In this document: positions 7,203 through 14,085 of the stretch, piece after piece
Numbering within the stretch: the first letter of the stretch is position 1
Layout of the letters: every line of letters starts with the position of its first letter
Assembly (NCBI GenBank): GCA_020047775.1
Contig: JAIFNK010000218.1
Coordinates: 1 to 16,646, forward strand
Length of the DNA stretch: 16,646 bases
Origin: Akkermansia sp.
Lineage (GTDB): Bacteria; Verrucomicrobiota; Verrucomicrobiia; Verrucomicrobiales; Akkermansiaceae
Reading direction: 5' to 3'
The notes under the pieces: model-generated
The model's database searches: none
What the model saw: only the letters and a program-made list of their open reading frames with translations
What the model was told of the DNA's origin: nothing
Program-made: the position numbers and the translations under genes

Positions 7203-7300
7203 TGTCCTTAGTCGGCGGTTATCGGCGGGCGTAATCGGATAGGGCCGGATCATTGTGAATCACCGTATCTCAAACAACTCTTCGTCACCCATTCTCACGC

Positions 7301-10300
7301 ATGAAGAAGTCCGTTAGTATTTCCGTCTCGATCCTCCTCACTCTTGTTGCCATGGCCGTCGCCGCTGCCGACTCACTGGAAAAGGAGTTCTCCGCCCCGC
7401 CCGACTCTGCCCGGCCGGGGGTCTATTGGTATTTCCTCGATGGCAACCAGGATCGCGACGCGATGGTGGCCGACTTGCGCGCGATGAAGGAAGTTGGCAT
7501 TGGCAGCGTGTTGTTTCTGGAGGTTGATCTTGGCATTCCACGTGGCCCGGTGCCCTTCATGAGCGAGCAATGGCAGGACAATGTCGCCCATAGCTTTGTC
7601 GAGGCCGGGAAACTCGGACTGGAAGTGACGCTTGGCACCGGTCCTGGCTGGGCCGGCAGCGGCGGTTCCTGGGTCGATGTCGGAGACTCGATGCAGCACC
7701 TGGTGGGTGCCGCCGTGAAGGCCAGCGGGCCGGGTGTCTCCGACCAACAACTGCCGGTGCCGCCGCCGCATCCGGCCAACGCTTTCGCCGGGATGTCGCC
7801 GCCGCTCGCCGCCGTGCGGGACAAGTGGTTCCGCGACGTGGCGGTGATGGCCTATCCGGCACCTGCCGGCGAGGTGGCCACCATCGGGCGGGCCAACGAC
7901 ATTCTCGTCAACCTCAAGACCCTCAAGGATGTTCCGCCGTATTCGATCCGGCGCACACCGCACCGCCATGTCATGCCGCAGTTAGATTTCCCCGAGCCGG
8001 ATGCTTCGCAGGTGTTCGATCCCGCCCGGGTGGTGGACCTGACTTCCCGGCTCCAGCCCGATGGCAGGCTGCATTGGGATATTCCCGAGGGCGACTGGAC
8101 GATCCTGCGCTTCGTGGCCCGCGGCACCGGACAGACGACCCGCCCGGCTCCGCGCTCCGGGCACGGCTTCGAATGCGACAAGTTCGATGCCGGAAGCTAC
8201 CGCCGCCACTGGGATAACTATCAGAAAAAGCTGATCGACCGCGTCATCCGCGAAGGTGGGCCGCTCCAGCCGGGCAGGGGGCTGTCCACCATCCACCTCG
8301 ACAGTTGGGAGATGAGTTCGCAAAACTGGACGGCGGAGTTCCGTGACGAATTCCGCAAGCGCCGTGGTTATGACCCGCAGCCGTTCTATCCGGCCTGGAT
8401 GGGTATGGTGGTCGGCAGCCGCGAGCGGACCGAGCGTTTTCTCTGGGACATGCGCAAGACTTCCCAAGAGCTGGTGATCGGGAAATACGCCGGCACCATC
8501 AAACAACTCGCCGGCGAATACGGGCTCCTCTACTCGAACGAACCCTACGACATGAACCCGGCCGGCAACATCGACCTCGGCTCGGTGGCTGACATCCCGA
8601 TGTGTGAGTTCTGGAACGACTCTCTCGATACCCAATACAGCTGCATCGAGGCCGTGAGCATCGCCCGCACCATGGGGCCGCAGGTCGTCAAGGCTGAGGC
8701 GTTCACCGGTCGCCCCCCTTTCAACGAGCATCCGGCGAAAATGAAAAACCAGACCGACTGGGCGTTGGCCATCGGCATCAACGGGTTCATGTTTCATACG
8801 TTCCAGCACCAGCCGCTCGGCCCCGATGCCATGCCTGGCATGACCTTCGGGCCCTACGGCATCCACTGGAATCGCAGCCAGACCTTCTGGAACTTTCTGC
8901 CAGCCTATCACGGGTATCTCGCGCGCTGCTCGCACGTGTTGCGCCAGGGCGAGGCAGTGTCCGACATCCTTTATCTCACGCCCGAGGGGGCGCCGCACAT
9001 TTTCGAGGCACCCGCCGATGCCTTCGAGGGGGCGCCGACCCTGCATGACAAGCGCGGGTATTCCTTTGATGCGGTGACCCCGCGCATCCTCGCCATGCGG
9101 GCGAAGGTCGAAAACGGGCGCATCGCCTTTCCCGGCGGCAGTGCCTATCGGGTGCTTGTTTTGCCCGACGTGCCGACGATGACTCCGGAAACCTTGGCGA
9201 AAATCGACGAATTGGTCCAGGCCGGGGCCACGGTAATCGGCAAGCCTCCGATCAAATCGCCCAGCCTCGTGCACCATCCAGCTTGTGATCAACATATCTC
9301 GCTCCTGGCACGCGAGATGTGGGGTGGAGTCCAGCCGTCCGCCACCGTGACGCGCGTTGTGCGTGGAAAAGGGGCGCTCTATTGGGGAGGAAACCTCAAG
9401 GCCGCCACCGATCTTTACCCAAGCTACGCCGCGACCGCCGCCTTGCTTGCCGAACTCGGGCTCGCCGAGGATTTCACCTCGCCCTCGGGAAATCTACGTT
9501 ATCTCCACCGCCGCACGGACGACCTCGACGTCTATTTCGTGGCCAACCGGACGGCGGAAACGGTGGTCACCGAGGGAGTGTTCCGGATCGACGGCATGCA
9601 ACCGCAGTTGTGGGACCCAGTCACCGGGAAAATCCGGGCGATCACGGCAGAAAGGCGCTCCGATGGCTTGACCCGCGTTCCGCTCACCTTTGAACCGTAT
9701 CAAAGCTTTTTTGTGGTCTTCCCACATGGCACTCGGGGCACGCCATCAGCCGCTTCCGCCGGAGGTCTATCCGATCCCCGCGAACTCGCGCGGCTCGATG
9801 GTCCCTGGGAAGTCGCCTTCACCCCAGCGACGGGCGGACCGGAACGCATCACCTTTGATTCCTTGGTGGACTGGACCACCCGTCCGGAAGAGGGTATCCG
9901 CTACTACTCGGGCACCGCCACCTATCGCAGGAAATTCGATGTGCCGGGCCTCGCTCCGGACGCAAAGCATGAGGTCTGGCTCGACCTGGGCCGCCTGCAT
10001 GACATCGCCCGCGTGCGCCTCAACGGCACCGATCTCGGCATTGTCTGGACCGCACCATGGCGGGTGGATGTCAAACGCGCTCTGCGACCCACCGGCAATC
10101 AGATAGAAATTGAAGTCGCCAACACCTGGGCCAACCGCCTGATCGGCGACCAGCAACAGGCCAACAAGGGCGTGCGCAAGCTTTCATGGCCATCGGGATT
10201 GCTCGGCGGCCGCGAGCAGGCGGCAGACCGTTATACGTTCTGCACGCACCGCTACTTCAAGCCCGACGCGCCTTTAATGCCGGCGGGTCTGATCGGACCG

Positions 10301-10327
10301 GTGCGGCTGCTGGGTATAGGGGATTGA
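7301..10327 (+). CDS. Secreted GH106-family alpha-L-rhamnosidase-like glycoside hydrolase
   Basis: This 1008-residue protein has a clear signal peptide (MKKSVSISVSILLTLVAMAVAAA, cleavage near 23). It continues with the GH106 N-terminal block: F..PP...RPGVYWYFLDGN (about 30-49), AMKEVGIGSVLFLEVDLGIP (61-80) and LGLEVTLGTGPGWAGSGG (105-122). Mid-protein motifs such as DSWEM, YSNEPYDMNPAGNIDLGSVADIPMCEFW and EAFTGRPPFNEHP are also those of the family. The C-terminus (about 890-960, GRLHDIARVRLNGTDLGIVW then EIEVANTWANRLIGDQ) is a GH2-type sugar-binding beta sandwich common in GH106. Characterised members remove terminal alpha-L-rhamnose from plant or algal polysaccharides, so it likely acts in the periplasm or outside. 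Many GH106-like paralogues are untested. The ATG at 7301 directly starts the signal peptide; no Shine-Dalgarno is visible. It leads a same-strand group with sulfatase debris. Confidence 0.88.
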   Translation: MKKSVSISVSILLTLVAMAVAAADSLEKEFSAPPDSARPGVYWYFLDGNQDRDAMVADLRAMKEVGIGSVLFLEVDLGIPRGPVPFMSEQWQDNVAHSFVEAGKLGLEVTLGTGPGWAGSGGSWVDVGDSMQHLVGAAVKASGPGVSDQQLPVPPPHPANAFAGMSPPLAAVRDKWFRDVAVMAYPAPAGEVATIGRANDILVNLKTLKDVPPYSIRRTPHRHVMPQLDFPEPDASQVFDPARVVDLTSRLQPDGRLHWDIPEGDWTILRFVARGTGQTTRPAPRSGHGFECDKFDAGSYRRHWDNYQKKLIDRVIREGGPLQPGRGLSTIHLDSWEMSSQNWTAEFRDEFRKRRGYDPQPFYPAWMGMVVGSRERTERFLWDMRKTSQELVIGKYAGTIKQLAGEYGLLYSNEPYDMNPAGNIDLGSVADIPMCEFWNDSLDTQYSCIEAVSIARTMGPQVVKAEAFTGRPPFNEHPAKMKNQTDWALAIGINGFMFHTFQHQPLGPDAMPGMTFGPYGIHWNRSQTFWNFLPAYHGYLARCSHVLRQGEAVSDILYLTPEGAPHIFEAPADAFEGAPTLHDKRGYSFDAVTPRILAMRAKVENGRIAFPGGSAYRVLVLPDVPTMTPETLAKIDELVQAGATVIGKPPIKSPSLVHHPACDQHISLLAREMWGGVQPSATVTRVVRGKGALYWGGNLKAATDLYPSYAATAALLAELGLAEDFTSPSGNLRYLHRRTDDLDVYFVANRTAETVVTEGVFRIDGMQPQLWDPVTGKIRAITAERRSDGLTRVPLTFEPYQSFFVVFPHGTRGTPSAASAGGLSDPRELARLDGPWEVAFTPATGGPERITFDSLVDWTTRPEEGIRYYSGTATYRRKFDVPGLAPDAKHEVWLDLGRLHDIARVRLNGTDLGIVWTAPWRVDVKRALRPTGNQIEIEVANTWANRLIGDQQQANKGVRKLSWPSGLLGGREQAADRYTFCTHRYFKPDAPLMPAGLIGPVRLLGIGD

Positions 10328-10447
10328 GGCCACGCTCTACAAGCGTATCACCAACTCGGGAAGCGACGACCTAAGCAGGCACGTTAACCGTTTCCGGGGG
10401 GAGCCTCGCAACTACAACTGCCACCAAAGGTCTCAGATGGCGACGGC

Positions 10448-11257
10448 TTGCCCGATATCGACGAGTCCTTCACCTATCTCGACAATGGCACCCTCCGCAT
10501 CGGCGTGGACAAGAGCCGTGGCGCGGCGATCGGTTACCTCGCGCTCTCCAAGGACAAGCGCAACCTGCTCAATCATCACGACGAAGGCCGCTTCATCCAG
10601 CAATCCTACTACGGTGAGCGCGACGGCTCGATGTGGGCGAAAAAACCGTGGAGCTATAACCCGGTCCAAGGCGGCAGCTACAAGGGTGAGGACTCGATGG
10701 CTCTGGAATTCCGCAACACGACCAAGGAGCTTTACGCCAAAATCGAGCCACTCCACTGGGCCAGCGCCAAACGCTGCCCGCAATCCATCATGCAGGAATG
10801 GATCACCCTCGATGGTGCGGTCGCAAAAATCCGCATGCGTCTCGACTACACCGGTCCGACGCAAAAAGCCAACGTCCATCAGGAAATGCCCGCCATGTTC
10901 GTGGACTACGCGCTTCCCCACCTCATCTTCGAACGCGCTGGCAAGCTCGTGAAGCATGCGCCGGTGATGCTTGGCAAAGACCTCAAGCCGGAAAGGATCG
11001 ACTACACCGGCGGCTGGCTTGCCTTCGTGGATGACAAAAATTTCGGCATCGGCATTCGCACGCCCGGAACCTCCAAGGCCGTCACCTACCGACATCATGG
11101 CAATGGCTCGACAGGCACTAACGGATCCGCCTGTTCCTATGTCGCGCCTATCCGGCAGTTTCCCCTGACCAACGGGCTCGTGGTGGACTACGAATTTCAT
11201 CTCACCATCGGAACGCTCGATGAGATCCGCGGGCGCTTCGCGAAAATTCCCGAATAA
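10448..11257 (+). CDS. Beta-rich conserved protein lacking its N-terminus (probable pseudogene)
   Basis: The frame gives about 269 residues from the TTG at 10448, and it is open back to a TAA at 10385-10387. No ATG occurs before a methionine roughly 60 residues in, and no signal peptide is present, unlike all its secreted neighbours. The recognisable protein begins at about FTYLDNGTLRIGVDKSRG and runs on through NLLNHHDEGRFIQQSYYG and PWSYNPVQGG. These motifs look like the start of a beta-sandwich protein seen in polysaccharide-degrading PVC bacteria and Bacteroidetes; I do not know its activity. Just before it the frame reads SDGDGLPDID, a calcium-binding DxDGDGLPD motif typical of large secreted proteins. 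This suggests that another gene's end is fused here by deletion. A real gene starting at TTG 10448 or GTG 10505 cannot be excluded. It lies between the GH106 gene and the sulfatase remnant. Confidence 0.55.
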   Translation: MPDIDESFTYLDNGTLRIGVDKSRGAAIGYLALSKDKRNLLNHHDEGRFIQQSYYGERDGSMWAKKPWSYNPVQGGSYKGEDSMALEFRNTTKELYAKIEPLHWASAKRCPQSIMQEWITLDGAVAKIRMRLDYTGPTQKANVHQEMPAMFVDYALPHLIFERAGKLVKHAPVMLGKDLKPERIDYTGGWLAFVDDKNFGIGIRTPGTSKAVTYRHHGNGSTGTNGSACSYVAPIRQFPLTNGLVVDYEFHLTIGTLDEIRGRFAKIPE

Positions 11258-11313
11258 GGATCTTCTCATCCGGCGGCGCAAGCGCGCAAAAATCACTCAT
11301 GCCAGGATCGTCC

Positions 11314-11621
11314 ATGAAATCCCTGCTCGCGCTTTTTCCACTCGCGGCGACCGCGCACTCGCAGGCTGAGGATGGGGCAAGTGGAAGGCCGTGCGCATCG
11401 GTGGCACGCTGAATCCGCTCGGGCTCGATGACTTGTCCACAAATCCCGGCGAAGGTCGCGACATCGCAGCCGAATATTCGGAAATTCCTGGGGAAATCCG
11501 CCGTATGAAGGAAGATACCCGGCAGGGACCGGAGTTCACAAAATACTGGCAGATCCCGGAGCGTCGCCGTGCCGACCTCAAGTGGGACCGGATAATTTAC
11601 AACCCGCTCAAAAAATCATGA
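11314..11621 (+). pseudogene. Collapsed sulfatase: signal peptide joined out of frame to C-terminal tail
   Basis: An ATG at 11314, preceded by AGGA about 8 bases upstream, begins a good signal peptide (MKSLLALFPLAATAHSQAEDG). At about 11371-11378 the sequence passes, in another frame, into the C-terminal end of a sulfatase: GKWKAVRIGG (from about 11376), then DDLSTNPGEGRDIAAEYSEI. This is the usual sulfatase ending of W..VR, then LYDL..DPGE..N/D.A..HPE. The catalytic core, including the CxPSR/CxPxR formylglycine motif, is absent. The signal-peptide frame stops at a TGA soon after the join. The remnant's TGA (11619-11621) overlaps the next ATG, which suggests that the intact sulfatase was once coupled to the C25-like gene. 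That the signal peptide belongs to the same sulfatase is an inference. Confidence 0.6.
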
Positions 11622-13981
11622 CTTCCACACGCCTTCTTTCCGCGCTGTTCGCCCTTGTGCTGATCCCGCATGCCGCCTCTGCCGGCGAGCCGTCCGCCGC
11701 CACCCGCGCCGTCGTTCTGGTGACCCAAGGCCGGGGTGAAACCTGGCAGGATATCGCTTACCTCGCCGCCATTCCCGCAGCTTGCAAGGCCAACGGTGGC
11801 AAGGCTCCGGCCATCGCGCTGGAGGAGGGTGGGGGAATCCCGCAGGAGGTCGCTGACTACCTGCGCCGCTTCAAGCCGGCCGCCATCTATCATGTCGGAG
11901 AATCGCCGCTTGCCGGGGCACCGGAGATCGGGAAGCTGCATGAATTGCGGGCGTCGAGCGCCGAGACTGCCACTGCGGCCCTGGCCACCAAATTCTGGAC
12001 CACGTCCGAACGGGCGGTGCTCTGCCGTGCGGACGACTACGCATCCGCCCTGATGGCATCGACTTTGGCGGCGCGTCTGCGGGTCCCGCTCCTCGCCTGC
12101 GGCAGCCAGGGGCCGGACGCCTTGACCACCGAGACCATCCAACGGCTGAAGGCCACGGAGTTGCTCTTCGTCGGCAAGGCTCCCGCCGGGCTCGCCGCCA
12201 CGGAGCTCCCCGAAATCAGGGCGGTCCTGTCATGGATGAAATCCAACAAACTGGAAACTCCCTACTTCGCCGTTGCAAATGTGCGCGACCGCTCGACCAC
12301 GACCATCCGCAAGCTTTCGCTCGCAGCCCCGGTGTTTGCCTCAGCACGCGACGGGATGGTGATCCCCATCGCGCGCGAAATCCGCTGGCGGCTTCCATTC
12401 ACCGGCACACCGGTCAAGGGGGATCTGCCGACAGGAATTCCCACCGGCAAAAATCCCCCGAACCAGGGCACCATCGAGCTCCCCGAGGGCAAGGTCCGGT
12501 TCGTGCTCGGCTTCGGCCCATCGGGCGAGGACCGGCACCTGTATCTTGACGTGAATGGCGACGGCTCCTTCACCGGCCCCGGGGAAGGGCCGCTCAAGAG
12601 CAACGGTGTGATCGAATTGCTCGGCAAACCCTGCTATCTCGACTTTGGCACGAAGTGGGGCAGCAAATGCGACCTTACGGTTAGCTCCAACAGCGCGGAG
12701 GAGGTTTGCGCGGACCTCCGCAAACTCTATGCCGAGGTCGGAACGCCACGCTACCTTTGCCTCGTCGGTTTTCCCGATGCGATCCCCCAGTTTCTCATGC
12801 CCCACAACGGCACCGACATGACCTCGGACCTGCCCTATGGCAACGCCGACGAGGATCTGTTCACCGAAATCGCCGTCGGCAGAATCATCGGCGAGAGCGC
12901 CACCTCCGCCACTCTCCATGCCAGCCGGGTGGTGACCTACGACTCGCTGCTGGATCCGTCATGGGGTGGCAAGGCCGGCCAGGCCCGCTGGGAAAACACG
13001 ATGCTTCATCACTTCGAGAATGTCGGACTCGATGCCACGGCCCACCATGACGTGAATGACCTCGCGTGGATCGAGCCGCCGTCCGAGGGCAACAAGGGCA
13101 AGCGGGTGAAATCCTTCAACCCGGATTCTCCGCTTACCCGTGTCGCCTTCCTCTCCCACATGGCGCACTCGTGGTGGCACGACATCGGCGAAACCTACGA
13201 CCAGGATTCCAGCGCGCTGCTCGCGCCCGTGGTCGTGGAGTCTGGTGGCTGCCTGACTGCGGCGCTCGACTACGAACCCGGCTTCCGCTCGGTCATCTCG
13301 CGCTTGTTGCGCAACGGCGCGGTGTGCTTCGTCGGCCAGACCCGTCCCGGCATTGCCAACCAGGAACAACAGCGGGCCCAGTTCTGGAACTCGTTGCTGG
13401 CCGGAGGCACCACCATTGGCCAGGCCCACCTGGCCGCGCAAAACAGCATGACCCACACCGTCATCGAAACAGGGCAGACCCGGGGCGGCCCCGATCACTA
13501 TCAACTCCACATCCGCTCGCTCTTCGGCGATCCCGCCTTCGCCCCGCAATTGCCTTCAGCACCTCGTTCCGCTCCCACAAAAATCGAGGTGCGGGACGAG
13601 CTCGTCTCCGTCCATGCCCCGGAAAACTGGTGGAAGGTGAAAATGCGTGTGCCGGAAGACTGGAAAAAATGGGCCGACAAGCCGCTCTACGTGATCCGCG
13701 GCAACGGCACCTATCCCCACCGCCAGTGGTGTGACGAGGAATACGACCAGGAGGAAACCTACACCAACGCCGTGTTGACCACGACACGCAAGTTGAAATC
13801 CATCACCCAGGTCCAGCAGCTTTCGCAACCGCTCGGCTGGACCGGCAAGCACACCGTCGATGAACACCCCGACGGCTCCCGCACCTACCGCTGGCGCGTC
13901 CGGCTCATCGACTTCGACCAGAAGACGGGCGGGATCGTCAACCAGGTCAAGCGCGTCGACTACCGCCTCGAGTTCGAGTGA
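11618..13981 (+). CDS. Secreted gingipain-like (peptidase family C25) protein
   Basis: This 787-residue protein has a signal peptide (residues 1-22, LFALVLIPHAASAG). The first 200 residues contain a segment (about 130-188: AVLCRADDYASALMASTLAA, then RLKATELLFVG) resembling cell-wall-binding repeat 2 modules. An EF-hand-like loop LDVNGDGSFTG lies at about 310-320. The C25-like core follows: RYLCLVGFPDAIPQF (378-392), the gingipain-style LPYGNADEDLFTEIAVGRI (405-423), a candidate catalytic His in FLSHMAHSWWHD (H514 or H517), and a candidate nucleophile C545 in ESGGCLTAAL. A later GAVCFVGQTRPG and FGDPAFAP also fit the caspase-like fold. The C-terminal 150 residues are an unassigned domain. I chose the ATG at 11618, which overlaps the sulfatase-remnant stop. 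A GTG at 11582 would place 12 residues before the signal peptide. Peptidase activity is inferred; a non-catalytic homologue is possible. Confidence 0.72.
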   Translation: MTSTRLLSALFALVLIPHAASAGEPSAATRAVVLVTQGRGETWQDIAYLAAIPAACKANGGKAPAIALEEGGGIPQEVADYLRRFKPAAIYHVGESPLAGAPEIGKLHELRASSAETATAALATKFWTTSERAVLCRADDYASALMASTLAARLRVPLLACGSQGPDALTTETIQRLKATELLFVGKAPAGLAATELPEIRAVLSWMKSNKLETPYFAVANVRDRSTTTIRKLSLAAPVFASARDGMVIPIAREIRWRLPFTGTPVKGDLPTGIPTGKNPPNQGTIELPEGKVRFVLGFGPSGEDRHLYLDVNGDGSFTGPGEGPLKSNGVIELLGKPCYLDFGTKWGSKCDLTVSSNSAEEVCADLRKLYAEVGTPRYLCLVGFPDAIPQFLMPHNGTDMTSDLPYGNADEDLFTEIAVGRIIGESATSATLHASRVVTYDSLLDPSWGGKAGQARWENTMLHHFENVGLDATAHHDVNDLAWIEPPSEGNKGKRVKSFNPDSPLTRVAFLSHMAHSWWHDIGETYDQDSSALLAPVVVESGGCLTAALDYEPGFRSVISRLLRNGAVCFVGQTRPGIANQEQQRAQFWNSLLAGGTTIGQAHLAAQNSMTHTVIETGQTRGGPDHYQLHIRSLFGDPAFAPQLPSAPRSAPTKIEVRDELVSVHAPENWWKVKMRVPEDWKKWADKPLYVIRGNGTYPHRQWCDEEYDQEETYTNAVLTTTRKLKSITQVQQLSQPLGWTGKHTVDEHPDGSRTYRWRVRLIDFDQKTGGIVNQVKRVDYRLEFE

Positions 13982-14085
13982 TTTTTTTCAAAGATCAGAC
14001 GGCCCCTGCTCACACCGCCAACTTCGGCACGGGCTTGAAAAAGCGCGGCGACGAAGTGGCGATCGCCTGCCACCTCCATCACCTC

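Noticed and set aside
7982..9295. Minus-strand open frame (437 codons) opposite the GH106 gene
   Set aside because: The overlapping GH106 protein has strong family motifs throughout this span. The antisense translation is low-information, rich in Arg, His and Gly.
13978..14085. GTG start for the 820-residue protein overlapping the C25-like stop
   Set aside because: The overlap is tempting, but it would put 36 residues in front of an obvious signal peptide. The ATG at 14086 is the better start.
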